Made by a program: the position numbers and the translations under genes. From Romanomermis culicivorax (taxonomy: Eukaryota; Nematoda; Enoplea; Mermithida; Mermithidae), in the NCBI GenBank assembly GCA_963922205.1, contig CAWUHX010000011.1, positions 1,240,001-1,304,000 of the forward strand: a DNA stretch of 64,000 bases. Reading direction: 5' to 3'. The notes beneath the pieces are model-generated. The model did no database searches. It was not told where the DNA came from and was given only the letters and a program-made list of their open reading frames with translations. Shown piece after piece: positions 13,072-26,100 of this stretch. The stretch's first letter is position 1; the number at the start of each line of letters is the position of its first letter.

Positions 13072-14123
13072 GAGAACATGTAGCACGGAAAAGTTCATTA
13101 GGTACCAAAGTTGCGTATATTTTACTCTGATGAAAGTGTCAACGGTTGGACGCGAGAAAAAGAGACTGTGACAATCAGCTATAAAGTAGGGTCATGACCG
13201 CCAAAAGTTCTTCAATTTGAACAAACAACATCTGACAGTTGGAATTTTTGTAAAATAACGCAAATCAAGCCTGTTTTTTATAGAATGATTGTAAATAGGT
13301 TCACAAACTTCCAATCCGCTGCGACATATGGTTTAGCAAGAAATGGTAAAAATATTAAATAGTGCTTGATTTTCACTGTTCAAGAAAAAGGAACTAAGCA
13401 GCTTTGCCGCTACATTCTTTTTTTATTGTAGCTTTGCTTCATTCCTCTTCTATAGATTTTTTGTATTTGTCAAACGCAGTCAATTAAGCTCCAGCGTACT
13501 TTTGAAATTTCTGTTCATGTCCTGATTGTGGTGGTAGGACCATTTGATACAGACCATTGATACTTAGTCAAACCTTCGTATCGTTACCAAATTGAATTAT
13601 ACTTCACCGTTTTTTGGAGTCTATAGTGCGTCTTATATCTGTGTTTCCGGGACATATAGTCCGTATTCATTTTCGTTGGTGGTTTGTGGAAATAACTCAT
13701 CAATAAAATTTTATTTTTTGGAAAATTTACACATTACAAAAATGTAGCGTAAGGTGAAAATTGAAGCCGCCGGAATTTCGGCATGATCGCTCATCACGGG
13801 TACATCTGATAGAGTCATCACGGAACTGCACCCACGGAAACAAACAAAAACAACAATGATGGACCAGAATTTTTCAAATTGGTAATTTACCGTTCGTGTA
13901 GTCTATTCAAGATGCAACGTAAGTTCTATCCGAAAAGGCAGACAAATCTGATCAATTTTTGACTTTTTTCCATAAGACTGAAATTTCTTCGCACGGATTC
14001 TCCGACGGTTTCAAGACAACAACAAATCATTTCCTGATCTTCGATTAGTTTGCGACTGTATATTTGCTGCCATTTCGAGAAAAAGCCAGAAATGTGACAG
14101 GGCAATTTTTCACACCTTCACTA
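13072..14123. other. Intergenic space between convergent CPEB and PPIL2
   Basis: About 1 kb that must hold the 3' UTRs of both genes. I see no further coding sequence or RNA gene. A possible polyadenylation signal for the minus-strand gene (AATAAA read on the - strand) lies near 13711-13716. Confidence 0.5.
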
Positions 14124-17100
14124 CTACCATTTTGAAAAATCCTCGAAATTAACTCCCGAAGTTTTCATCTTTTTCGTTTGGAGCATTTGTTCATGATTCG
14201 ACGTCTCCCTATTGTAGCGAATTGCCGCGGACGTTTTAACATACTTACCAACACCGGCCTTATATTCTTTTAATTTAGCGTCGACGATATTTTTAGATTT
14301 ATTTTTCTCTTGATTGTTCGAACTTTCGTTTCTGTTGGCTTTCTCGCGTTCTTGCACCAATTGTTCCTCTGCTTCTTCGAACGGATCGACGAATACTTGC
14401 GTATCTACAATCTCGATGTCTTCCTGGAAAGGCGAAAAAGCCATTTATAGTACGTTTATCACTGAAGGTTAGAAAGGATGTAAGAATTAAAATTAGGAAA
14501 GAGACAATGTCTAAGATTACTTCTAAAAGTGGCCCTAAAACCGAAAAGGTTTGGGAGTGAAAATCGGAAAGCAATATATTCGATATCATAGAAACGTGGT
14601 TGCACCCGAAATAGATTAAAAACAAGGTAACTTAGCGACTCGAAACTCACTGAGCAATTAGAAAAAAAGAACCAGTACGCAGATAAACTTTATTGTCGTG
14701 TATGCACGTTTTTTCATTTTTCCCCACTTCGGAAAATCACAATTTCTAACACTGTTCCTCCTAAGCAACACGACTTTCAATTAACACAACTGATCTTCAC
14801 AGTCCCTTGATCTTTCGCCAATTTTTGTGTTCGCTTCCAAAACATGTATTTAAAGTAGCCAAAGTAAGGAGTACGGAGCAGACGTGTACGACAAAAACTT
14901 TTCAAGCAAGAGGGACCGATAGTGAATCAAAATGACTAAAAAATAAGAAACACTATCATATTCTGGCTAAAAAGCAGAGAGAGGGTATGAATTTACTTTT
15001 TTCAAGGACAAGAGGGATAGCCAGTGTTCCAGGTGTGACGGTTTACTTTCAATTCGCACTTGTAGTACGTTGAAGAAATGTATTCGGTACCTGGACCCGA
15101 ATTGAGACTCGAAACTACTCAACTATTTTGTGAGAACCGGACTCGATATTCTTGAAAATTTTAACCCGGACTCGAAGAAATTGCTACAATTTTGATTAGG
15201 GTCTGACGCATAACATAGCCACTCAGCTGAATTCAAATACCCATATTAAGGAATTTGATAACATATCAATTAACTATTGAAATATGAAAAGTCACGAAGC
15301 CCTAGATCATTTTGGGGCTGACTTAGACTTAAAATCAACAGCAACCAAGTTATATTTCACGAATAGTTTTTTCGGCCGTTTTCCTTGTATTCGTCGTCTT
15401 TTCAATCTAGATCTTCATTAAATATTAATCCAAGGATCAAAAATGAAATTATAGAGATGCTTAGTCAATTTCACGAGAGATTAATGATTCTAATCCATTT
15501 ATTGTGTCTCGATCAAATACGATTTCGATATGATGTTGTCTCTCTCACAAGATGCAGTTTCTGAGCAGTTCGATCTTGAATACAGTGTTTTTTCTGCACA
15601 GTGCAGACTTTTTAGGCTTCGTGCGGAATTTTTTTGGCGATTTTTGCACTGGTGCAGAATTAGTTGAGTCATGCGTTTATCACATATATTCTTCTATAAT
15701 GTGTGAGTAATTGATTCTGAACTTTTGAAATCAATTATTTTTCTTATTCTAAGATTTTAAAATGTCTAGTCAAAAAACTATAAATTAGTATTCCAAAAAA
15801 ATTAAAAAAATGAATTAAAACATTTGGCGGCTGCCGAGAAATTAAACAGGAGAAAACAGCAGTGCAGAAACATTTTTATGCTTTTCCGCAGCGTGCAGAA
15901 AGCCGGGTGCAGAAAAAATACTGCTTGAATATGATAAGTTGAAAATTAATCATACCCAAAAATAGCGTTTGAAAAACTTTTTCCAATGTTGTACTTTTCA
16001 CGTTTTACATCTTTTAAAGTGTCCAAAGGAGGTGGAAAAAAGCAGAAAAAATCATTCGGACCTCTTTCCAAACACCATCGCATAGGATGCCGGGGAACTT
16101 TTTCATCATTTTTGTAGGCACTATTTCAGAAATCGAGTCATTTTGACGTCTATTTACAGGAAAACGCAAGATTTATTCCAATCCACAATTTTGTTGCACT
16201 GAAATCGACTATCATTTCATTTATTTTTATCTGGCTAACCTCAAGTGGTGTGAAACGGGATGCCTTGTTACTGTAGAGAATTAGGCCGGAATCAGACATA
16301 CGTTATTTACTTTGTAACATTATTCGCTGCTTTGAGTTTTTCAAATGAATTACTGAAAAAACGGAATTTCTGTTGCATCTCTGCTGTGACACTCTGTTGC
16401 ATAATCATTATGAATAGATCGATGAAACTGTGCCAGTGATTCGACCCACATCTTTTTTTTGTTCGTTTAATCTGAACGTTGCTAATTTTTCCTGCATCCA
16501 GTTGATGGCATGTTTAAGGCAGAGCACCCCATGGGGGGGTATGGGGGGGGGGTATTAACCCGGTCTTAGATTTGAAAATTCATTTACTACCCCCATAAAA
16601 ACAGCTCACTATAGCAAAAAATTTTGGTAGACTTCATCCTCTCCCCAGTAGGTCATACTAATTCGAGAAAAATTGCAGAATGTGTGATTCTGAGGAATTA
16701 CTCACTGCTCTTTTTGACACATTTACTGAGCAAATGATAATGGGAAAGTATGCAACTTCTGTGCCATATAGCGATTTTTAGGAAAGGATATCAGCACATT
16801 AATATATACTACTTGTAGGAAATCATTATAAATATAATTGGGAGATGAAATAATGACTTATGTATATGTGATTAATCAAAAAATCGCCCCTTGGAAAGAA
16901 AAACATTATGTTCTTAAAATTCTGCCTCTTCATGCTCTCCTTTCCTTTCCCCGCTTCTGCGTTAGGTCTTCTGTGCGCATATGGTTACCCAAGCTGTGGC
17001 ATACTTTTCTGCTATGAGTCGAGACATGTGAGGTCTGTTGACGTGGATCAGGAGTGGTACTTGGTTTCAAACTTGTAGTTCACAGTCTAATGGGATTAAT

Positions 17101-20100
17101 AATACTGAAGCCACATTCAGCATCAGGACTCTCAATTGGAAGCAGTGTTCCAAGCCTAATCAGAGATGGGATAAGCCCATACTGCTGAAGATGCTGGTTG
17201 AAACAATGTTTCCAAACGTATGTTGTGCCCGATTCTTGAAATGTGCAGGAATCAGTTGGCACAACAGTCCTCAAAGTGTGACTATTCTGTACGTATAATT
17301 AGTGCATTAAAGTTGCATGATTGGGAGCTGGAAAATGGAGTTGAAATAGTAAATGTTTTTTGACTGTAAAAAGCATAAAGTAGGGGCACTACAACTCCCC
17401 CCTCCTTAGCAAAAAGCTGAGAGCAAAAAAAAAAAGGTCACGGCATATTTCAAGTACTACCCTTAAAATTTTAGATTTTACCCCTACGTAAATTTTCGAC
17501 CTTGGGGACCTCTGGTTTAAGGGTATGTCATGAAACAGCATTTTTGTATCAATCTTCAAGATGTGCACACACCTACAGCTCCCAAAACGGTACACAAATC
17601 TGATTTGAATTTTAATACAATGTATTGCACATTAGTGGCTACAGAAATGAAGAAAAAATTCCGCGGCATCTAATAGGAAAGTGTCCAAAGAAGGCTCCAA
17701 ATAACTTTTTTTGGTTATTTCGACTTCATTTTTGACACCTTAAAATGGCACAAAAAGTGTGAAGTAAGATATCAGAAATTTTTTTTTATATACCTTCTGC
17801 ATATAATGAACATTTGGATATTAATATTTCGAAACACGTATAGAGACTGAAAAATGCCAAAAAATGTAAAATGTTTAACTCTTAGAGTATTGCACGTATG
17901 CGAATTTTGACTTTTGCGTCGAATGAATGCTGTCACAATACTCATCACGTAAAACCACTCAAAATATCTGATTTTTAGATATTTCCATCTTATCATAGGT
18001 CAGTGAAGCAGTAGATCAAATCTCTCAGAAATCGTGCCTTAATGATGATTGGCGTGTGGAAAAATATAACGGACCCGGACCTGAACCTGATATTTTCAGA
18101 ATATGCTACCCGATAGATCTTACTATCGGTTTGTCTCTGTCATCGGTCAAAATGCGTTCCATTGAATTTAAGGTTTCAAACCCACCGACTAAACGTCCGA
18201 ATATTGTGTGTTTATTGTCTAAATGCTTGCACGAACGGTAAGTTATGAAGCTGAAACAAAAACAACTGGAAAAATTCGACAATAAATAAGGATAACAACC
18301 TACAACTGAGACGTATTGGTCTTCGTTCCTTTATTAGCCATTGACAGTATTCCACGACCTTCGTGCCTCAACTGTTGCTTGATTTCGTCTTCAAAAGGAG
18401 CTCCGAATGCTGACTCTCCACCTAATCCCGTTCCAGTGGGGTCGCCACCTTGAATCTAGATATAACTAAAATTGCGACACAGCTGCGAAAATTTTTAATC
18501 AATTTTCGCAGTTGAACACGATGAACTGAGAAAAACATTGTAATAACAGGTGAAGTTTGGACATCATTTAAATAAAATCATTGTTCTGACGAAAATTTTT
18601 CAAGTCTCACCCTGTAATTAAATTAATTACCATGAAATTCTTTATCGATCGATGAAATTTCGTATTTTTATAATAACCCGTTTTGCAATGTTTAATGAAA
18701 TTATCGCAAGTCTTCGGCGTCATATCGCAATGTAGTTCGAAGTTTAATTGCCCAAAATTCGTTACTAATCGAACATATCCTTTTTTCGACACGCGACGAT
18801 ACTTCAATTCTGATTCGTCGATTATTGCCGCTTCGTGTCGCGTTATTGGTTCCATTACGGTCGAAGTGAAGCCGGCCGCCACCTTACCCGTCGAAAAATG
18901 TGCCGCGTTTACCGAATCGGCTTTTGGTTTTATTTCGACAATAGTTTGCTGGAAAAATAAACTAGACATTAATGCAAATGAGGAATAGCCTATAGGAAAA
19001 TTTCGTCAGTTATGAAAGTTCTGTGACATAATAGCAAATCCAGTTAGCATTTTGAATTGAATGGGTTCCTCCAGCCTTAAAACATAATTTACTTGACGTT
19101 TATAGTCTTTATCCAACTGAGCTAATGTTTCCCTTGTTTCAGTGTTCATACTTTTAACAGTTGATCTTTCCGAGCCATCAACGTCGGTGACTTCTAAAAA
19201 TGAATACACTGTTCTAAAGGTCATGTGATGCGTTTTACAACAAGTATTTGTCTGTCACATTTTTTATCGTTAAAAACTGAATACAACATTTGATCTACTA
19301 TAATTCCGGATATCTGGAATTCAAAACTACTTAAATCTAATTTATGTACCATCCGTATCAACTTTGAGCTTCTTTTTGATGTGATAAAACGTCGAAATAT
19401 TGAATTTATCGAGATTATGAGGATCCTAAACAACAAGGAATTATACTTATAGAATTCAAACGGAAATAAAATTTTTATTTGGACACTTGTGTAAGGATTC
19501 CGTGTGGGTTTCCATCCAGAACCCTATGTTTAAACCTATCCTATTAGATAATGTGATCTATCGTCCAAGTAGCGGCCAGGTGCTACATACACTAAGAGCC
19601 CAGATAATGCTACTTCGTATACTACGCAAGACCTAGGCGCGGATGGTAAAACTTGAACTCTGTTTCAAATATAGCACCGACCATAGTAGCTTAGCTACCA
19701 TACATGTATAGGCTGCTGGGAGTCAGCCAGGACAGGGAACGAGATAGAAATTTTTTTTCGTTCTTGATAGTGAAAACAAAGGTCTTCTAATATCCAAACA
19801 GCATATTCTTCAACCTATAATAGTCAAATGGGATCCTGACAATTGGGTGAATGAAAATTGGGTGGACGACAATTGGGTGAATGCGACAATTATGTGAATA
19901 TGAAAATTGGTCGAACAACAGTTGGGTGAAAGACAACTGGGTGACTATGACAATTGGGTGAAAATCATAGAAAAGCATTTAGACTTGATGGAATGTTGAA
20001 ACTCTTTATGCACAACTTACGGCCAGAGTGAGGTCTGGTCCACCCAGCTAAGTCAAACATTACTGAAATTCCAACTGGATCAAAGAGTTGACTTTCAAGA

Positions 20101-23100
20101 AAGTTAACTCTACACTGAAAAGCAAATCAATCGGTTGGAATGATCTTATTCAATTCAACTTTTCCCAACTTTTAATGTACAAAAGAAAAAATCAGGTTGA
20201 TCAAGTAATTTTTCACACTTATAAGCGCTACTAATATTTCAAAAAACTTTTGTTCTCATTAAATCCACTATACTTTCGAAATCATAGGATACAAATCATT
20301 GACAGTGATTGGAACAACTATAGTATGTTTTTTTTGAAACGCTTCTAAATAATAAAAGCGGAAAGCAAGTAGTATTCCAGAATTTTTACAATTTGCTGGT
20401 AAACAATATATCATACAGGACTGCAAATTTATGAGCAGACTGACCTAAGCTTCAACAAATTTTCTAGTGAAAAATTTTACAGTAAGAGCTTCATGTAAAC
20501 GATTCTGACGACATTACTGATTTGTGTCACTTTTTCTTTTTGAAAGCATTTTATAAAATAAGACTAAGACATGTCAGAGATAGAAGTAATTTTAGTGTAA
20601 AACTAATTTCAGAATTTTGGTGCTCATTCAATGTAAACTGCAGTGTCTTTTATATTTCCAAACATTTTTTACGTTTCTACCCATATAAGCTACTGTTTCT
20701 CATGATTTTCACCCAATTGTCTTTCACCTAACTGTCGTTCACCCAATTGTCGCATTCACTCAATTGTCGTTCACCCAATTGTCTTTCATACGATTATCGT
20801 AGACCTTAGTCAAATATGTGATGTTATTTGCATGGACAGCACTTTTCAAAGTTTTAATACAATTTCTTTGGAATCAAGTAGGCAATGATCAAAAAAATTG
20901 TTAAACTATAACATCATTTTCCTTTTTACAGCGACTTTTTCTTCTCTCTTGCTCATTTTCCTTCGTCATCTTCTAAACTATTGCTGCAGTCAGCAAGAAT
21001 TTGCTGAGGGTGATCAGAATCTGCTGGGAGTCAATACCCCCCACTTGCATGTATAGTATAGCTACCACTTTTAACATAAGCCTCTGATACCGGAAAAAGT
21101 AGTCGGATTGGTATCTTTCAGCACATGGACTGTTATTTCAAAACTATTTGATTTCTAATAGGGTTGTCCCAGGCTCCGGCCCCGGGGCAGCTGCCCCGGC
21201 CCCGGGCCGGGGCTAGGGTTGCCCCGGTTCGTGGCAAGACTACAAAAAATTAGTATTTTTGATAGTATAACAAGCTCGATTTATAATAAAATGTTTAGAC
21301 TGTGACAAGTAAATATTCAGTAGTTAGTTTGATAGTAATACTTTTAGGAACCACTAAATTCATGTTCTATTTGGATAAATGTTTAAAAGTTTTCATTATA
21401 CCCGGAACTGCACTTCAACTTCAATTGACTTTTTCAGAATACGTACAATTATATTAGCTATTCATTATTACTGATTTGCCTACACTTCAGCATACATGTT
21501 ACCTAAGTAGTGTCCCAGAAGTTAGAGCTGAAGCGAATTCAGATTCGAGCCACAGTCATTCACTATGCAAAAGTGACAAAGAGAATGAGGACGTTGACAA
21601 AGTTGTTATTTGGGAAAATGGTGACTTTTGATTTTTCACCACAATTTTGTAGTATCTCCAACTTTCTTCTCGAGCTTTTTACAAAGGTTTCTTTTTTCCA
21701 GTCATTAGCATGCATGCTAACATCCAAAAATTTCCATTAGCAAGGCTCTGGTTCCATTAGCACCATGCTAAAAAACCCTGCTGATGAATCAATACAAGTT
21801 CATGGATGCAATGCAGTTTCTTCGGGAAAAGAATGAGTTTCCTAATACTTATAGTCTGTTTTTCTTGAAATGCTTCTAAATTATAAAAGTAGAAAGCAAG
21901 TACTATTTTAGATTTTTACAATTTCCAGCTGAAACATTCATCACGTGAGATTGGAAATTTGTGAGCTTATACAATTAACTTTTACATACAATACAATTAA
22001 CTTTTAACAATTTTTAGAGTGAAAAATCTTACTGTGAAAGCCTTGTATATGCGATTTTGACTGCATAGTTGATTTTTGTATTTTTTCAATTTAGAAGCAT
22101 TTAATAAAAAACAAACTGTAGTAATGACAATTATCTTAAAAATTTAATTTTTTTCTCTGCATCAGACCCTATCTAACCTATCAATCAATGCAGTATCATA
22201 GCTGACATGAAATAAAAAGGAAATCACCTCAAAAATTTTTCGATGTGATACATGAAGAATGGTACCACTAGTGACGTATATCTTAATATGTTATAAGTCT
22301 GCCCCGGCCCTGGAGCAGCTGCCCCGGCCCCGGCTAAAATGTCTAACATTTTTTCAACATGAACATGCTAATTACATTTTTGTCAAAGGTGGTGATGGGT
22401 TAACTGAATCAAACTCTGCTGATTATTAAATGAGGTCACTTGAATTTGGCTAAAAGTATACGTCTTTAGGTCCTCATGTGAAATTTTCGGTATTTACAAA
22501 AGTTAGGAGTCAGTCGTAACCCCTTGTCTGCACTGCATACATGCACATAAGGAGGTAGGGGGGGGGGGGGTAAACAACCATACCTGAGACCATACATGTA
22601 ATTGGTGGGGGGAAGTGCAATGGGAACCCCCCCCCAGAAATCGTCGACCATATGGCTAGCCATTGGGCGACCGCCCCCAGGATTTTCCTATCCTATGGCT
22701 AGCAATATGGTAGCCCTAGTGACGCCCATACTTTTGGTCGGAAAAATACTGAAAAATGTCAATTTTTTGATGTAAAATGTCAATGTTTGAACAAAAAATG
22801 GTCAAAAACGTAAATTTTTTCGGCGCTTAGCGCCATAAATACATTTTTTATCATTTTTTAGACAAAAATTACTATTTTTTGAACCATTTTTCAAACTTTT
22901 TTCGTGAAAAAATCAAATTTTTTCCCCTTCCGAGACCCCTCCCCCCAAAAATTTGGGAATTACTGACCCCCCAGACCTCGGGGCTCCACTACATGTATGC
23001 CTGAGACCCTGGCCACCCCGCCCGACCGAAAAAATCGTCAAACACCCCCCCTGAACTTTTTCCAAGACAGGTTTTTTGATGATTTTTGCGCATATTTTGT

Positions 23101-26100
23101 ATGAAAAACAGGCTTGCAAAACATTTTTTGTTTTTTGCTCACCCACCCCCTACCCCCCTGGAAAAAGTTCATGGACCCTCCCCCTGGAAAATTCTTGCGA
23201 TGCATGTTTGGTCTGCAGAGAAAAATTTCTTGCGGATCAAGAGTGCGAATTGTGATATCATATATTGCTCTTCTTGTCTGACGAGACTTTCTCCCTGAAG
23301 ACACGATTTCTGAGAGATTCGACCTTCTGTTCCATTGTTCCATCGGCCGCCCCCCGCCCCCTTGTGCACGGCCCTGACCTACAGTATATATGTTGAAAAT
23401 TAAAAATGTCTGGAAATGCAACACTTTGATTTATATTACATGCTGATTAATGTGACAAAATTCATTCCAGATAAAAGTCAAAACTCGCATAGCTACAGTA
23501 CGCCAAAGTTTAGAATTTTTACATTTTTTGACATTTTTCAGTCTGTGTATGTCTTTCGAGATATCACAGCTAAGAAGAGGCATTACTCTGTAGCTAAATA
23601 TTCATTACATGCAGAAGACAATACTCTATATTCAGATTAGTGCTTCACATTGGGTAACCGGGTATTTAGGGTATCCGGGTCAATTTTATAAATGAAACCG
23701 GGGTGCTACCCGGGTCTCAATTGTATAAACAAAACATTTCAAGCGAATCTTTTTCACATCAAATAAGGTTATTTCTTCTTTAATGCCTCGACTGTTCGTC
23801 CAATTAGCTCTATACTAAGCTCCAGCCACAACTGTAGCTAATAGCTAGAAAAAACGCCTCTCTCTCATTGTTCATTTGAGCTCACACTGTTAGCTTTTCC
23901 CTTTGAGCCGAATATACCTTTGCCTATGATTTGTAATAGAGCTCCCATACTTCACTCAAGCAAACAGTGTGCCTCTAATCGGTTGTCTCATCCTACTTCT
24001 ACTGGATGCTCCAGAAATTCCAATAGCCACCACCATTGTAGTCTGCGCAGCAACAGTAATTTTGGCTGAAAATCGCGTCACACATTGTCATCTTTTTCCT
24101 CGTCATCTTCGCCTTCAAATTTGAAAAGTAGATCAAGGTCACCTATTCCTTTGATGAAAAAGCGTTCCTTGGAACCTGAGGTACATCCTCCATTGAGGCA
24201 TCACCCAAGTCTTTGACTGAAGAAAGTCGCAGGGCCCATCTAAACAGCCTCCAAAGTTGATAAACCCCCATCCTTTGATGGTGAGATTCATTTAGAAGAT
24301 CAACTCATGGAAACAGAACATTTGGATAGTATCATTGATTCTTCCTCAGTAGCTTTATGAGCTGAAATTCCAATTTTTGTGGAGGATACTATGCCGGACT
24401 GAAGACATCTGATTCTTCTGGCAGAAACTCAGTCGATTACCAACTTTGAGTTGAGAGGCCATTTGGAAACCTCAAAAGGTCGAGCTAGTTGCTACAATAA
24501 TATACTGATTCATAATTGTCTGGCGTCCTTAGCACTGGTACTGGACGAGGACATCAAGTGCTACATCCAATGAGACAAAAAGTGGCTGATCAAAAAAGAC
24601 GACCATCATCGAATTTTTTACCAATCGATTCTAGAATGCACCTTCCCTCTCATTGCAGTTTTGAATGAGAAGGAATGTGGGTCTTTTGACTCTAATTCCA
24701 TGATGAATGCTGTTAAACAGCTTACATCATCTCAGCTATATTCTACAGGATATTACCTACGATCGTCATTATGAAATTCTGGGAGGTTTGGGCATCAAAT
24801 CTCACTTGCTCCCTGGTATTTCGAGCAGTCCAATCCCTACTGAGGAGGCCAACAATCAGAAGATGGATGTGAAAACGATGCTTTGCCCTCCTCCACTTTT
24901 CGGGAAATCTTTGTGCAACAGCTTAAAAGACAGCGGACAGAAAAACAGGCTGCACGATGCTTTCAGTAGATTAGCTTCCTTGAGGGTTGTTGAGAGTGGT
25001 CACAGCAACCACCTCAACTATGAATTGTTGCAAAAAAGGGAGCACCTTTCCCGTTGCTCGGTTGGCTCAGTTGGTTAGAGCGTGCAGACGGTAGCCGCAA
25101 GGTCCTGGGTTCAAGTCCCAGACCGAGCCTAACTTTTACTGAAGCCCCGAGTAGCGGGAACAGGTCGCCTCAACACTGGTGGCCCTTGACGGTCCGTCAA
25201 ACTCGACGGCGGAGGGATGTTGAGAGTGGTCACAGCAACCACCTCAACTACGAATTGTTGCAAAAAAGGGAGCACCTTTCCCGTTGCTCGGTTGGCTCAG
25301 TTGGTTAGAGCATGCGGACGGTAGCCGCAAGGTCCTGGGTTCAAGTCCCAGACCGAGCCTAACTTTTACTGAAGCCCCGAGTAGCGGGAACAGGTCGCCT
25401 CAACAGGGTCATGGATTTTCACGAGGGTCTTACTCAAATTTGTCAACTTTCCGATGCCCAGAAATGATAAATCGTAGAAACAACAAAAATTGGTCATCTT
25501 ACAAGACCGAGTATGTGCCTCAGTGTGTTTGTTTGCAAAGTGCACAATTAACAGAAATTACTGCTGGTGATTAAGATTTGGTCTTGGTGTCTAGCTCATC
25601 AAATTTTTACTCGAGCCACTCACGTACCTGGAAAGAAAATTTTGGAAGCAGATTGGTCTTCACATCACTTCTTAGATACCAGTGACTGGAAATCAATACT
25701 GAACGTTTTTTCTATGATTCAAAAGAAATTCGGTACTTTCAATATTGATTTTTTTGCCAATCATCACAACACTCAGATATCAACCTTTGTTCTTGGAAAC
25801 CTGATCCAGATGCCTTTGCTGTAGATGCATTCAGCATGAGTTGGCATGTATGGAACTCTTATGCTTTCCCACCTTTCTGACTCATTGGCTGCACTTTGCA
25901 CAAAGCAAAACTTGAAACAGCTCATTTAGTTATTATTGTTCCAGTTTGGCTGACATAACCATGGTGGATCCTTCTGTTGTCCTTGGCAGTAAGCCGACCT
26001 CTCCTCCTACCACATTGGAATGACATAATAGAGAACAACATGAAACAATTACACCCATTAGTGTTGAACAAATCTCTGACTCTGTCAGCATGGAAAATCT

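Larger units (their letters stand above)
19690..21065. mobile_element. CATACATG-type element (family F) split by a foldback element
   Basis: Left end around 19700 (CATACATGTATAGG, GCTGGGAGTCAGCCAGGACAGG, TTCGTTCTTGATA) and right end around 20920-21055 (CTTGCTCATTTTCCTTCGTC, CAGCAAGAATTTGCTG, GCATGTATAG) match, in inverse order, the intact copies at 28251-28637 and 46520-46921. The 977-bp foldback element at 19830 sits inside. The target duplication of this copy is not resolved. Confidence 0.65.
22536..23210. mobile_element. CATACATGCAC element with G-run (family G), split
   Basis: Left part 22536-22582 (CATACATGCAC then a long G-run and GTAAACAACC) and right part 23000-23210 (GAGACCCTGGCCACC, AACTTTTTCCAAGACAGG, CTCACCCACCCCC, ATGCATG) together equal the uninterrupted copies at 31318 and 47900. 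Open frames here are artefacts of G/C runs. Confidence 0.7.
24988..25405. mobile_element. Insertion of two 188-bp units carrying tRNA-like sequence
   Basis: Two units, 24988-25175 and 25218-25405, each start TGTTGAG and end CTCAACA (short inverted ends) and each contain a tRNA-like sequence. They are separated by a 42-bp GC-rich spacer. The whole is flanked by GGGT on both sides (24984-24987 and 25406-25409), and removing it restores continuous retroelement sequence. The units differ at only a few bases. Confidence 0.75.

Noticed and set aside
12717-13130. Overlapping frames on both strands over the CPEB tail
   Set aside because: GC-rich DNA lacks stops in several frames; only the frame joined in phase to the ZZ exon is supported.
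19838-20790. CRISPR-like array
   Set aside because: The repeated units are adjacent, variable and inverted at the other end; there are no unique spacers, and the genome is animal.
25056-25359. Two functional tRNA genes
   Set aside because: C at position 33 and placement inside a mobile, tandem unit argue for tRNA-derived pseudogenes, in spite of good arms.
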